Positions 1 to 13,769 of a DNA stretch of 64,000 nt are shown one piece after another. The notes below the pieces were generated by a model that ran no database searches, had not been told where the DNA came from, and worked only from the letters and a program-made list of their open reading frames with translations. The number at the start of each line of letters is the position of its first letter. Position 1 is the stretch's first letter. The stretch covers positions 44,655,774-44,719,773 of the forward strand of contig NC_061868.1 in NCBI RefSeq assembly GCF_907164915.1, in the 5' to 3' direction. The translations under genes and the position numbers were made by a program. The DNA comes from Impatiens glandulifera. Taxonomy: Eukaryota > Streptophyta > Magnoliopsida > Ericales > Balsaminaceae.

Positions 1-1942
1 GGTCTTCAATAATCCGACCCGGAGATAAAGTGGTGTCGTGGAAGTTAACCTACCCATCAGGTCATGGGTTTACCAACTCGGGTTTTTCTTTTGACCCGTC
101 CAAGACTCAACACATTTTTTTTTTCTTTCTTTTGGTAACATATAATTTCTTACATTATTAATACTTATATTGCTATAATTATGACTAACAATGATTTAAA
201 AGATAATCCATAATAAATAACCACATCCCATTGTATTGTAGTAATGGTTAAGCCAATCCATACAAAATAAAAAGACAAATTAATGTACTGACCATGGTTT
301 AAATATGGACCATATATGAGTAATGATAACAATTTAAAACCTTCCGCATAATCAATCCGAATAAATTGTTATAGTTTTTCCCGCTTTGATCAAGGAATAT
401 AGAAAACCCAAAATATGTTCTCCACACCTATTCTTTGTTAAAATAATTAATATATATACTTATTTAATGTAATATCATTATTTTTTTACAGTAAAAAAAA
501 AACTCTCTCTGAAAAAATGTGGTTTTTATTTAAATTTCTTGTCATTGATGGGGACAATAGATTCGGGACTGAAATGGTAAGATTCCACAAATTGAACATT
601 AATATCCCTAAGAGCCATATAGACAATATATAATAAATGGACCATATATGTTTATTTTTTTAAAAAGCTAGTGAATTATTAGAAAAGAAACAAGTTAACT
701 AAAATACTCAAATGGGTCTGATCGGACACCCGACTCGACCCGAGATAAAATTTAACATACAACCCGATCCAAGTAGAATGGCCCCCCCACTGCTCTATGA
801 TTAATAATGGCTCAGAATTTATTGTGGTGGAAGAGAACCAGTAAATGAATGGAGAGAGACCCACATGTTGGATGGGGAAGAGAATAAAAGCAACACCAAA
901 CCAAAGTCATGATTTATCCGACAGCTCCCTCTCTCGACCGCTCTTTCCCCAACATCCATTCTTCCTTCTTCTTCCTCTTCCTTCTTCTACCTCCCTCCCT
1001 CCCTCCCTCTACATCTAAGATCGAATTTACTTACCTTCCTATTTTGGAAATTATATTATATTAACAAATCATGTTCTTCTAAGTAAGTCTATATATATGT
1101 AATAGCTAGCTAGCTAATTAGGTCATTGATTTATAATCAGATGAGCCTTAATTAAAATCATTTTCTCTAAAAGATCAAAATGTAGCAATGTTATATATGA
1201 TCATGCAACTACTTATAATTAATTAGCTAGCTAGCTTAGCTAGAGAAGATTAAAAGACAGTATGTAAGCCGCGCATCATTGTCTGCTAGCTGCAATCATT
1301 AACCCACAGAAACATGACACAAGACCGATCGAGAAGAATCGAATCCTCGATTTGTGTGTAATTCATGACTCATGTGATCAGAGAGAAAGAGAGAGATAAG
1401 ATAAATATATAGTATAAATATTGTCGACAGATGTTAATAATTAGAGCATCGATCCAGTAATTAATTAATTCATTCTTTCTTTGCATGACTAACACGTTTA
1501 CTTTGAACATTTAACACATCATCAATCGATTGATCATTCAATCAAGAACTTCTAATGTTAATTAGTTAGTTTAGATAGAGAAAGAGAGATCATCAACTAA
1601 AGGGTTTTAAATAATTAGGTCCTTCTCAGTTTCATGATCTTATGCTAACTATATATAGCTGAATTCTAGAGAAAAGAATTAATGCATCTACACAATTCAT
1701 TATGATAAACTATAATTAAAGCTTATAAGATAATGAGAGATCGAGTTTCAAGTTAAATGGAGCAATTGAAATCGCCTTCATTTGTCTTACACTCAATATT
1801 ACAACACTACTACAACACAGCCACCAAACAATAATAATCAAACCCCAAATAGTGTAGTAGAATAATTACTAAACAAAAACCCTAACTAATTAACTAACTA
1901 AATAATCCAACATCAATCAATTTCTAGTGAGAGAAGATTAAA
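1..1942. other. Gene-free AT-rich DNA 3' of the ZF-HD gene
   Basis: I see no convincing coding region here. A strong pyrimidine tract (TTCTTCC and CCCT runs) lies at about 925-1017, following a purine-rich stretch at 848-890. Such tracts are common in plant 5' leaders, so an exon or leader of an unseen transcript is possible, but no ORF or splice pattern supports one. Short GCTAGCTAG runs occur near 1105-1115 and 1223-1240. Confidence 0.5.
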
Positions 1943-2683
1943 TTAGGGCTTTTTACCAATAGTATGCTTGTTGTTATGCATCCATACCTTCAACACTTGA
2001 CGCTTCACTCCCATCTCCTCACAAAACTGTTCAACCGCAGCTTCATCATGCTTCTGAATTCTCCACCCAACCCTCTCCGCAAATCCCAGCATCCTATCCT
2101 TCTGTTCTTGACTAAATTTCGTCCTAAACCGCTTCTTCGATCCACCAATTCCCCCTCCTCCACCGCCGCCTCCGCTACTGCTTGGATTCGACATGTCCTC
2201 ATCATCCCTAGACGTCGACGAAGGCGGCAGCGCCAGTGGCGGCCGAGACTGCTGCGGCGTCACGTGCAAATACCCAGACGGTGCTGCAGCTGTTCGGTAG
2301 TAAGGGATGTGGTGATGGTGATGGAGGTGAGATGGAGGCGGACCATGGTGGTGATGATAATGAAACCCTTGCCCACCGCCACCACCACCGCCGCCGATGC
2401 CGATTCCAGCGCTAACGGAGTCGGGTTCTTTTCGATGGAAATTACGGTGGCAATTGCAAGCGGCGCAACTCAACGCATCTAGTGTTCCTTCTTCACCTGA
2501 GGCTATGAACTCTCCACAACCGTCGACGGCGTGACCGCCGATGCCGACGGCGTGGTTTTTGAGACACTCTCTGTACCTGTAACTGATGCCGGTTTTTCTA
2601 GATGCAGTAGTACTACCGTCTCCTACTTCCGGTTCGTAATTTGGGTTACCCGTTTCCTCTTGATCATGCTCATCGAATTCCAT
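1943..2683 (-). CDS. ZF-HD family homeodomain transcription factor (ZHD)
   Basis: This is a plant-specific zinc finger-homeodomain regulator that acts in the nucleus, binds DNA and dimerises through its N-terminal zinc finger. The 246-residue intronless ORF has the two family domains. The C/H-rich ZF-HD dimerisation domain spans about residues 36-86, with the [11 protein letters not shown] start, the [11 protein letters not shown] core and CHRNFHRKE end. The atypical homeodomain spans about 182-243, with RFRTKF, then a recognition helix containing VWMHNNKH in place of the classical WFQNRR. The linker is low complexity: Gly runs near 97-104 and 171-178, and His-rich near 108-125. Size, lack of introns and domain order are normal for the family. 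The acidic start ([10 protein letters not shown]) resembles ZHD1-5-type members, but the exact orthologue cannot be fixed by eye. No break is visible. The start is the first ATG upstream of the zinc finger, preceded by a purine-rich leader. Confidence 0.95.
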   Translation of the reverse strand: MEFDEHDQEETGNPNYEPEVGDGSTTASRKTGISYRYRECLKNHAVGIGGHAVDGCGEFIASGEEGTLDALSCAACNCHRNFHRKEPDSVSAGIGIGGGGGGGGQGFHYHHHHGPPPSHLHHHHHIPYYRTAAAPSGYLHVTPQQSRPPLALPPSSTSRDDEDMSNPSSSGGGGGGGGIGGSKKRFRTKFSQEQKDRMLGFAERVGWRIQKHDEAAVEQFCEEMGVKRQVLKVWMHNNKHTIGKKP

Positions 2684-2760
2684 CTTCTCCTTCTCCTTCT
2701 CCTCTCTCGTTTTGAGTTTCCTTTTCTCTCTCTAGAGAAATCAAAGAGAGAGAGAGAGAT
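2684..2760 (-). promoter_or_regulatory. Purine-rich leader / GA repeat upstream of the ZF-HD gene
   Basis: Read on the minus strand, the bases just before the ATG are CT repeats (2745-2759 on the plus strand is GAGAGA), followed by GAGAAGGAGAAG immediately upstream of the start. GA/CT repeats of this kind are typical of plant 5' leaders and of GAGA-binding (BBR/BPC) sites. That is general knowledge; no binding is shown here. Confidence 0.4.
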
Positions 2761-5153
2761 CTACATCCGCTTGCAGCAGATCGACAAAGCAACACCGCCA
2801 CCGCCGATAATAAGCTTGGATTTACTCGTAAATAATAATATTATACAACGAAATTACTGTAAAAAATAAACAAACTAGGCCCCATTAGATATGTACTAGC
2901 AAATTTGATGATAACTTCATTTGTTATTTTAAATTTAATCTAATATCTTAACATTTTAATTATGTATAAACTTTTCTTTTAGTAATAAAAAGGTTCAAAC
3001 TATTTTAATTAATTTTATTTTAATTAATTAAAAAAATAGAGTATGTAAATTAAGGTTGATAAGAAAGAAAAGATAAGAAAGGGAGAGAGAGGGGTAGGGT
3101 GTGGTCATGAAAAATCAAAATTCACCGAGTCCCACCTGTAAAATAGATAAAATAAATAATAGGAATTAATTTTAGAATTGAAAAAGGGTGAGGTTTATAA
3201 TATGCTTTCACTTGGGATGTTTTGACATGCTTCCACTTGTCTGCAAATGTTTCTCTATCAACATGCATTTGTCTTGTTCCCTAAATTATGGGCCAAGTTT
3301 TTCACTACTTTCTCCCGCTGGTTAATTAATCATCACTCATTATCAGTAATTAATCTTTCCCTTGCTCCCTTACTTCACACCATTCACTGTTACATATCCA
3401 TCCTTCTTATTATTTTTACGATATTTGTACCGTGTAAATTAAAAATTGAACTCGCAATATTTAACTTTTATCTCCGTTTTAGAGTGTATCTTTAATAAAC
3501 CTAATTATTTGTTATTTATTGTCATTAATTTAAGTATATATCTCAACACATTAACTATGGTTGGAAGTCAACCTTGTTACACACCAAAAAAATAAAAAAA
3601 TAAAATCAATTCAATGACTTAACAATATAGAATAAAGAAATTATTTAAGTGTGAAATTGTGCTAATTTAAAAAAAAAACAAAACACTATAAGTGGTTGAC
3701 AGGTGGATTTGTTTGTTTGTCATAAAATAGGGTGACTTATTATATCTTTTTCATTTATAAAAACTTTAAGGTCAATTTATATATAACTTTGAAGTTTAGG
3801 ATTCTATTTTAGTTTTAAAGTGAAAGTTCAATAGTCTATTATTATAATTTAATTTTGAGATTGAAATTGTTCTTATTTTAGTTAAAGGACAAAAGATGAG
3901 GGATGTGATGAAATTTTGCTTTTCAGTGAGCACGAGAAAGGAAACATTTTGTGGCCTGTTTGGTCAATAAAATTGACGTAAGAGGACTCTGCCAAAAGGA
4001 GTGGTGTCTTGGGACTGGAACCCTAATAACTAAACCTCCCTTCTTTTTTTTTCTTTTCTTCTTTATTTAACTGCTTAAAATAATTCACTTATATCATCAA
4101 TCAATCAATAATATTTATTTAGTCCTATTTCAAAACAATAACTTTCTCATTATTTATATCACAAATTAATATAACAAAATTATCAAGGTTAAGAAAATTG
4201 TGAATATATATCTGAATTATTATCACGTGACTTTTTAGTTCATTTGAAATTATAGTTTAGAAATATATAGTTTTTTTTATAATCATAATCCAAATAAAAT
4301 TTAAATTAATGCCAAAACAATCCAATAGTTGTAAATTTGTTCAGTTGGTTTGAGATATTTATTTGTCTAAAAAGATATTAAAAGTATAAATATATAATAA
4401 TTTTAAAAAATAGTGCTTAATTTTTTTTGTATGATTTGATTAATTACAAAATAAAATAATATCTTAAATTATATATAATATATTAAATTATATGAGATTA
4501 ATTTGAAAGTACTTAATCCTATGTTTTATTTTTTTATCACATCAATTGCTCACATGAGTGCGAGACTTGACATATCACCATTTAAAAAATGATATTATTA
4601 ATTGATTCTTGACAACATTGAGATTGATTTAAAGTAAAAAAAAGGTTGAGTTTTAATACAAAATTTAAATAAAAAAAAACATGATAAGCATCATCATCAT
4701 CTATGTTAAATTAAAGATGGACATTTTGATTCATTTATTTGTTTATTATTGATAGATATTGATGGAGTTACTCGGGACCCATTTTGTTTGTAAATGTGAT
4801 CTAATGTCTACTTAAAAATATATATTCTTAACAAAGAGAATGCCTATTATATTTACAAACAATTCAATGTATTGAAATTTTATATTGTAATAATAATAAT
4901 GTATTATATTCAGGTCGGCCAAAAGTTTTGAGTGCTCTGTGCGAAAAAATTATTATTATTTTTTATTAATATTAAAATTTATTCAAATCTTGTAGAATAA
5001 CTTTTTATGTTTGTTTTTTGTTTAGCGGCTGTCTAGCTCCCTTGTCATAAAGCCGGACTTAATATCTTGATAACTCAATAATCTTTTTTCATTATTTTTA
5101 AAATTTTAAATAAAATAAATATAAGTAAGAGGAAAATATAACATTAAAATATA

Positions 5154-5189
<36 letters not shown>

Positions 5190-8100
5190 TTAATATAGAA
5201 AATTAACTTGACACTATATATTCATGACTCTTATTTCCATTTAAAGACGTTATAGGTATAATAGATCATGTAACTTTTAAATAACCCTGGTCACCTTCAA
5301 ATTTTATTATTTTGTTTATAATTAAATGATAGACCTAGAAAATTATAGGAAGACCAACCATCAACCTCCAAACTTTTTATTTTGTATTTTGCAAGTTAAA
5401 AATCATGGAACAAGAGAAATAATATATTATATTAATGGTTATTATAAGTATTATAACACATATCTTACTTCATTATCCTAGTTTTCTATTTAATTGACAA
5501 AAGTATTATGTCTAGTCTAATTAATTAAGTTATTTAAAGGATATAGTAACAACTTAATATTGTAAGTTCAAATCTTGTAGAATTTTTTTTTTTTTTTGAA
5601 GGATATTTTTAAATAAAAAGAAGATGAGATGAAGTATTTTATTTAATTATGTATATATTTTAAATGTTTCATAATATTTGTCTAATTTATATTTGTAATA
5701 ATTTTAACTTTATTATTACTATTTTTATAGAATTAAGTGTATTTAAATAATTTTTATTTATGATAAATATTATATTTTATTAAAATATCATTCATGAAGA
5801 TAATAATGATTGAATAAATTTTAAAGACATAAATAAAGTAGTTAGTTGATTTTTTAATATATATCTATATATTTCAAGTCATATCTATAAATAAACTTTT
5901 TAAGATTTTAAATCTTTATATTAATTATTAACTATAGAAAGCTAGGTGGCTAATTCTTATTTACTTTATTTTGTATAATATATTTTTTTTTTGTGTTAAA
6001 AAATATTTAGTTAAATATTAAAATATATAATTAAATAAATAGTTTATAAAATTTCAATTAAGAACTTATTATAATATTATTTTATCCTTATTTTAATTAT
6101 TTTATGTATATAAATACAAATTAATATAAAGACCAATTTTAATATTATTATATATTTTTTTTAATTATTCTAAAACTAAATTATGTTCTGATTCATATTG
6201 TCGAGAATTAAAGAAATAACGTGTATTGTTTCAAATAACCTCATTAATTTTATAATTAAATTTAAGAAAAAATAGAATAATAATAAATCAAAATGACGTG
6301 ACTCAATTTGATTGACCTGATTTTTGAGTCTTAAATTCAAATATCCCTTGCTATCTTAATTCTTGAGTCTTAAATTTATATTTGAAGTGGAATCATGTTA
6401 AGGTGTGTCCAAAAATGACTTGAGCAATAATTTAAAAACTATTTTACAAAAAAGAATTCCAATAAAATCATCAATCCATAGTTAATTCAATTGCAACTTA
6501 CAACTTAATTTGCGCAAATACTTTCCAACTAATTTAACAACACATCAAAATTGTAGCAAACCTTTTTTAATACTAACTTAGTTTGTTTTAGGTTATTCAA
6601 AAACAATATAAAATATATACTAATCTTATGATTTTTTTAACCAGATAATTTAAAATCATTATATATATATTTTTAAATTAAAAAAACATGCATAACATAT
6701 ACTCAACTTTGTTCGAACGAGGTTATTTATTTAAAATAAAATGATTGTTAATAATTTTGAGAAACTAATTTTTTTTTTTATAAAAAATTAAATGATATTA
6801 ATATATAAAAATAATTGGGGAGGTAATTTGGGGGTTAGTTGGATGCTATAAGTAAATGTAGAAAGTGCCACATGTATAAAGAGAAAAAAATCAACAAATG
6901 AGGAAAGTAATGCTTCACTTTTGTGTATATGTCTATTCATGAGTGAGATACAAGTAGTGCATGTACTGATAGCATCAAATTAATCGTAATTTGGGAAATG
7001 AAATTTTAAAAAGAATGACGTGGCGTAATCTAATTAGCTGAAAAAATAACAAAATTTATTTTTCTTCTCCCTTTTCACCCTCTATCATTTTCCAGTGAGC
7101 TCTCCACATTTTCTTTCTTTATCAATCCTTTAATATATAATGATCAAATAAAAATCAATAATTTTAAAATAAAATATATTTTAATTTTTTTTATTAATAA
7201 TTTAAGTGATGGGACAAATGAGAGTAATGAAATGATATTTTTTTTTAATTTTAATTATTGAAATAATTCAAACCCTAAACAAGAATTTAATTTCTTTATT
7301 TAAAATAAAAATTCCCTTAATATTTATATATTTTTTCTCTCAACCCTATATACTATTGAGATTCAAATTGAAATGACATATTTATAAATTCAAAAGAACA
7401 AAATTATTTGAAAAAAAGTCATTAGTTATTTTAGATGTGTTGTGTGTGAAAGAGAGAAGAGTTTGATTTTGACAGGACGGGAGAAAGGATTGGTGGTGGG
7501 CTTCTCGATCAGACCCTCTTTCTTTCTTTCTTTCAATTCCAGAATCCACATTTTGCAGCAGCTTTCCTCTCTCACACCCCACCTTTCACATTTTTATTAT
7601 TATTTATTTTATCCTGTGTTCTTTTATAATTAGATATTCAAATAAAAATTAATTTTCTGTCAAATTTAACCTGTACAGCCTTTTATATGTTTACATCCAG
7701 TTAAATTTTTTGACTTCAGAGCACAAGTTTTTCTATTTAAAAAAATTCTTTAACATTTTTGAATTATTATGAGATATCGAACAACTGTAAAATTGATATG
7801 TCATATAATTGGGCACCTCCTATTAAACATAGATAATCTTATAAATATTAATTGATATTGAGAATTTGTAACAAAATTCACAAAATTTATTTCATGCCCT
7901 CATATTTCTGATTGAAAATATGGCCAATATAAAGGAATTTGATCACTTTAATTAATGACTTTTGATCTGAAACTTAAGACTTAAAAGAAGAAATCAGCTG
8001 ATTTGAGAAGAACAACAAAATAATAGGAAGAACTAGGGATTTAGAGGTTGTTTGATGTTCAATGTTATTGGGAGTTAAAAGAAAAAATAATCTATTTGAT

Positions 8101-8600
8101 GAAAAAGAAAGTTATTTGAGTTTTTAATGTATTAAATTATTATAATATTATTTTGTATTTAAAATTTAAAATAAAATATTAATATATTTAATTTGATAAA
8201 TTGAGTGAACGAATCATTAAAAATAATAAGATTGATTGATAATTTTTTTTTTTGGGTAAACAGGAAAAACTACATTGAACTTTTAAGATAGTTTGATCTT
8301 GGATATTTTAGGATTTAATTTAAAAAATCTTGTTTGATAAATTAGGAGTTATTTGAGATTTGTTTAAGATAAATTATTAAAATGTGTTTTTATATTTAAA
8401 ATTTAAATTTAATAAAAGTAAAATAATAATATTTTTATTGATAAAATATGATATTTAAATATTTTTTTAATCAGAAAAACTTAAAAAAAGAACAAATAAC
8501 TCGTGACCAAACCAAACAAATTAGAGTTGAATATACAAAGATTTGAAAAACTATTTTATTATTAACTTGAATAAATAAATAGAGAGCACAATTCCTTTTA
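2761..8600. other. Long gene-free AT-rich region
   Basis: The sequence is dominated by A/T runs with no supportable exon. An alternating TA tract lies at about 5160-5186. Around 7440-7580 there is a G/C-richer island with GAGAGAAGAG, a (CTTT)n run and GCAGCAGC. It looks like a promoter or leader, but no gene follows it, and the two overlapping ORFs there (one per strand) are low complexity and not recognisable. Confidence 0.5.
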
Positions 8601-11290
8601 TAATAGTTGGACACACATGTTATTTTTCTTTTTTAATAAATATTAAATGCAAAAAAGAATTGTGAGTCTTATTAAATTAAGTCTATTCGGTTCTCAATTC
8701 GGCTAATCATAAACGTTTTTTTCACTTCCACACGTCATCATTAAACTCTCTTCATTTCATTATTTCATCCCCATCTTCCAATTTTTCCGACATATTTTCA
8801 TTTCTTCATCAAAATTTTTCTTTAACCCATTTCTCTCTTTATAAATCATTTTTTTCATTATTTCATCATGATTTTAACAAAATCGTCTCGTAAACAACTT
8901 TTTTCAAGTGCGCCAAGCTCATCCATTCTTTGTTACGACATAAGTTCCGAAGATGAGAAGGAAACGATACCGGAAATAGCAATTTACTGAGGTCAAAACC
9001 TAGAAAACGGAGCTTGCAACCTCTAACTCAAGAATGGCACGCTTAAGAGCTAATATGAAGGTTACGAATCAAGGTATATATAATGTCATTTTGATATACG
9101 AAAAATAATTAATACAACTATCGAGGTGGTCAATGATACGACGAAAAAAGTATGTCATATTTTATAAATGTTTTGTTTTTTATTAAAATGTTACATTTTG
9201 ATACTTATTTTGTTGTTTATATTTATTAGATCAAAGAAGTTTTGTCAATAGAAAATAATTTGATTGAATATGTGTTGTGTGCCATGGATGTAAAGAAAAA
9301 GTTTTGAAGGGAACAAAAGGAAGAAAATTTAATCTAATAATTCAATAGAAAAAATTGTTGGAATTTTTAAACTAATTCTATAAATTCCATTAATGAATGG
9401 AAATTAGAATGTGGGTAATAAAATCAAATCAAATTCACATGAAATTCAAACGTGAATTAAATGGTGAAATTTGATCCAAATGTATAATTTAAATCAATTA
9501 ATTTAAATTAATTGATCTAAAATGCATTGATGACCAATTAACAAAATGTTGTTAATTTGTAGTGTAAATTACATGAGTTTGTTATTATTATTATTATTTG
9601 TTATGATAATTAATATTATTATTAACAAATTGGAAAACCATGTAACGTTAGTATTGAATTGTAAATGCCTTAATTGTTTTGGCAAACAATTACTCTATAA
9701 TGAAGAGAAAAACGTTAAGGTAATGAAGAGGCAAACAATGTCAACCATTGGATCAAATGATGATTTTATTTAATGGTTTAACTTTTCAACAATATAAGAC
9801 CTCTCATCTCTAATCAAAAACATACTTCATCCTTCATCTTTCTCACTCTAGAATTCTAAAAGCCTTCTACTTGTTTTGTGAGTGTTCTTCGAGTTCTTCG
9901 CTCGATATTTTCCGTTGAAACCCGGTGATAGTTCAGGTACTTTATCAAGCTCGTTGTGTAGTGATTCCGGTGTTGAATCACTACTAGATTCGTTGTACCC
10001 TGGGAGACAGCCATCTGTGACAAGCTCTAGCACACGGGGAGACGGTGGAACTGTTTTAAGGGAAATGTGTAACACATGCCTCGAATCAACCATCAAATAC
10101 GGTGATATTGTTCTTCGTATATCTTATTTTATTTTTATTTATTTGTAACATCGTATGTATATATATTTTTCTGTTATTTTTCAAGACAAGAATTTCTAAC
10201 AAAAATTTGGAAGGGAACAAAAGGAAGAAAATGTTATTTTTGAATTTTTATTTTTTTTTGAATGGTTTGTATGAAGTTTTTGAACAATAGTTTGATAGTT
10301 TTGGTTGTGAATATTTTTTTTGTTTATGAATACTTATATTTTTGGTTATTGAACACTTGTTTGATTGTTGGTTTTAATGTTTATTAATATTTATGATTTT
10401 TGGTTATGTGATTATTTAACCATGACATGTCAAATATAAATAATCATATAACCAAAAATCATAAATATTATTAAGCATTAAAAACCAACAACCAAACAAG
10501 TATTCAATAATCAAAAATATAATTTTTCATAAACAAAAAAATCATTCATAACCAAAACTACAAAATCATTGTTCAAAAACTTCATACAAACCATCCAAAA
10601 GAAATAAAGTTCAGAAATTAAATTTTCTTCATTTTGTTCCCTTCTTTCCATATTTTTTACGTCCATGGCACTCAACACATATTCAATCAAATTAATTTTC
10701 ACCGACAAAACATCTTTGATCTAATGAATATAAACAACAAAATAAGTATCAAAACTCAAAAAATGAACATCATAATAAAAATCAAAGAATCTACAAAATA
10801 TGACATACCTAATTCTTCGTCGTGTCATTGACAACATTGATAGTTGTATTATTTATTTTTCGTATATCAACAAGGACATAATATATAACTTGATTCGTAG
10901 CCTTCATATTAGCTTCTAAGTGTGTCATTTTTTATTTAGAAACTGCAACCTCCGTTTTCAAGGTTTCGACCTCAGTATATGCTATCCCCGATGTCGTTTC
11001 CTTCTCATCTTCGTCGCTTATGTCGTAGCAATGAGTGGATGAGCTTGGCGTGCTTGAAAGAAATTGTTTGCGAGAAAATCTTATTAAAACCATGATGAAA
11101 TGAAGAAAGAAAGAGTTTATCGAGAGAGAAAAGAGTTGAAGAAAAAAAAATAGATGAAGAGATGTAAATTATATGTTGAAGAAATTGGAATATACGGATG
11201 AAAAGATGAAATGAAGAGAGTTTAAGGAGTCTTAATTTAATAAGACTCGCAACTACTTTTGCATTGAATATTTATTAATATTTTAAAATT
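8600..11290. repeat. Fold-back element: about 2.6-kb imperfect palindrome
   Basis: The outer ends are inverted copies of each other: GTCTTATTAAATTAAG near 8667 and its complement CTTAATTTAATAAGAC near 11230. The complementarity continues inward through the CTCTTCATTTCAT block, the GCCAAGCTCATCCA block (8924, inverted at 11034), the GCCATGGATGT block (9281, inverted near 10660) and a centre near 10425, where AACCAAAAATCATAAATATT pairs with AATATTTATGATTTTTGGTT. The left arm is interrupted by the solo LTR described separately. Fragments of an ORF with LIEYVL and AMDVK occur in both arms, so the arms may carry a captured or ancestral gene piece; I do not recognise it. A transcript across this would fold into a very long hairpin. 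The exact termini and any target duplication are not resolved. Confidence 0.75.
9356..10201 (+). mobile_element. Solo LTR (846 bp) inside the fold-back left arm
   Basis: The segment begins TGTTGGAATT and ends TTTCTAACA, the TG...CA format of an LTR. It is flanked by AAAAT at 9351-9355 and again at 10202-10206, consistent with a 5-bp target duplication. Internally there is a TATA-like ATATAAG at about 9792, followed by a leader-like segment, as expected for U3/R/U5. There is no second LTR, primer-binding site or polyprotein, so recombination between two LTRs is the likely origin. A complication is that GAAGGGAACAAAAGGAAG occurs on both sides of the insert, so a small local duplication also exists. 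The superfamily is not determined. Confidence 0.6.
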
Positions 11291-11959
11291 ATGTTTTATG
11301 TGAAAATTTATATAAATTAATGCACATTTTAATATTAAGAGATTATTTATAATTTTTAATGCGATACTTACGGCTAATGCTAATAGATTACTAATAAATG
11401 TTTTTAAAATTATTAAATATGATATATTGTAGAACTTTTTATCAAAAGATTATATATAATTTTCATTGCGAAACGTAATGTTGGTATATTACAAATATGT
11501 CAAACGAAAATTTTAAAACTAATAAATATATATGCAATGTAGTTTGCAATAATAATATTTCATACCATTACAAAACTAGTTGCAAAGAGATTATATATAA
11601 TAGTTAATGTATAACTTAATACTATTATATTATGAATATTTCGAAAAATATTTATAAAATAATTATATAACATTGTAATATAGTTTACAGTAATATATTA
11701 TAATAGAATTAGAGTACCTATTGTGAATATATTATTTATTTATGTTAATACAATTTTTATTGTAAATTTACCTATCAATATTATCCCAGTTATTTGAGAT
11801 TTTAATTTATCAATGTTATCCCAGTTATTTTAGATTTTAATTTACAATGATTACAATCTTATTTATATAATATTTATTATAATAGTTAATAAAAAAATAT
11901 TTTATTACAAAATATTTTACAAATATTGACGTGAATATATGTTAGTGATATTATCAACA
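11291..11959. other. Gene-free AT-rich spacer
   Basis: There is no ORF of note. A short near-duplicate phrase containing TTATCCCAGTTATTT occurs at about 11780 and 11818. Nothing else is recognised. Confidence 0.4.
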
Positions 11960-12873
11960 CTAGCAAAATTTTCGTGCGATGCACACGGATAAGAATAAAA
12001 ATAAATTAAATTAAAAATTATAATAATATCTATTCAATGTTAAAAGTTTTTATTAAATCACGAATAAAATATTAAAATAAAAATATAACGCTCTCATTTC
12101 ACATTTTATTCATTTCGGTAAAACAACTTATTTTCTTACATTTTTTTCCGAATGAATCTCTTTTCTCGTGACTTTACACTTTCACTTTGTCAATCAAACA
12201 TTTAATTCATATTTTTAATAATTGGTATCGTGAACTCACACTTTGGTCAATCAAATAATTGATTCATATTTGTTTAACCACTTTCAAATGATACCGGTCT
12301 ATTATCCATCCGCAAACCACATCTCAATCACACTTGGTAAAATGTTGTACTTGTTTTGTTAGGTTGCAAGTTCGAAACATACAAATAACATTTTTAATTT
12401 TATTTTTAACTGTTTTAAGTTTATGGGCGGGTCAACCCACAATCTGACTCAAGTATCAATTTACTTTCTCAAATATATTCAAATTAACCACAGTTCTTGA
12501 CCCGGCAATCCGAACACTTTAAAAATTAAGCATCATTATATATATATATATATATAGATTAGTTAGTTAAAATTTTGAACTTTTATTGTTAAAATGTCTC
12601 TTGTTCATCAAATTTGGAGTTGAATTATAAATATAAAGTGTTGTTAGCCTAGTTGGTTAAAGGGTTGTACTTATTCTATTAAGTTGCAAGTTCAAACATA
12701 CAAATAACATTTTTAGTTTTATTTTTAACCGTTTTAAGTTTATGAGCGGGTCAACCCACAATCCGACCCAAGTATCTATTTACTCTCACATATATATCTA
12801 AATTAACCACAACTCTCGAACCGGCAATCCGGACACTTTAAAAATTAAGCATCATTATATATATATATATAGA
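11960..12873 (-). mobile_element. Non-autonomous Helitron with two 5' ends (minus strand)
   Basis: Read on the minus strand, the element ends with a short hairpin (CCGTG...CACG) followed by AAAATTTTG and CTAG, then a host T; that is the Helitron 3' signature, at plus-strand 11960. The 5' terminus, TC followed by TATATA and ATGATGCTTAATTTTTAAAG, occurs twice, at about 12558 and 12873, each preceded by A. The two units share the block with GGGTCAACCCACAATC and GACCCAAG and are homologous to the array at 53.8-55.7 kb. There is no Rep/helicase coding. Termini without target duplication at an A/T site fit the family. Confidence 0.7.
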
Positions 12874-13769
12874 TTATTATGTGGTTACTTAATTACTAAT
12901 TTAATTGCAAGGATATATAAATTAAAAATTTTCATTACTAGTGATATATTTTGCATTAAAAAATTTCCAGATTATATTTTTCGTAAAATTAGGTTTTGTT
13001 TGAAAATATAGTTGAAAGATTTGCATTGTTTCAAAATTTTTATTGCAACGTGGATTGCAGTTCTTCAAAACTTGCATTAAATTTTTTTTATTGCAACTAT
13101 ATGTTGCGATTTGACAATTTTTAGTATAAGTCTAATAATAATATTTTAGATAATTGAGAGACTGAATTTCATATATTGTAAGGTAAAGTCACAATCCCAT
13201 ATTCTTATAATTAGTATTAGTTAGTTATGTAAACTATAAATGTATAACAACATTTTTTTAATCTAGATCAATCTGAACTGATTCATAAATTGCAACCAAT
13301 TAACTTTTGAGATTTAGGAAATCCTATGTAGAAAGTTTTAATATGCATTTATAAAAATAATAATAAACAACAGTTTACACCTTTAATTTATTTTTACTCC
13401 ATTTGCATACTTAGTACTTCAATTTTTGTTTGTGTGGAAGGTTATCTGGCTCTAAACACAAAACATCATTAAACCAAAACACGAAAAGAGACCCACGAAA
13501 TCCAAACTCCCGCATATATCTCGATGGTTTGAGAAGGAATATATATATATACACTCTCTCGACCGCCTTTAGATATACCATTATCGCTCACATTTGTTTT
13601 CGAGAAACGAAGACACCTATAAATGTGCTAAGTTGGGGGAGTGAAACAAAGTCGGGGTTAAAATATGAATATTTCTAAATTACTTTTTCAGAGGAATTAA
13701 CTAACTTTGTTATTCACTATATACAATAAGCCTTAAAAGTCAATTTTTTTTAATAGCAATGAATGAGTC
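12874..13769. other. Gene-free spacer before the tandem array
   Basis: AT-rich with no recognisable gene. An 82-codon ORF at 13430-13678 has no recognisable motif and includes a TA repeat, so I do not call it. Confidence 0.4.

Noticed and set aside
1964..2482. 172-codon plus-strand ORF over the ZF-HD gene
   Set aside because: It is the antisense shadow of the conserved ZF-HD coding sequence. The peptide is Arg/His/Ser-rich with no domain.
7382..7633. Small ORFs on both strands around a GAGA/CTTT-rich island
   Set aside because: Simple-sequence translations with no homology that I recognise and no adjacent exons; I also looked for common conserved plant microRNA sequences and saw none.
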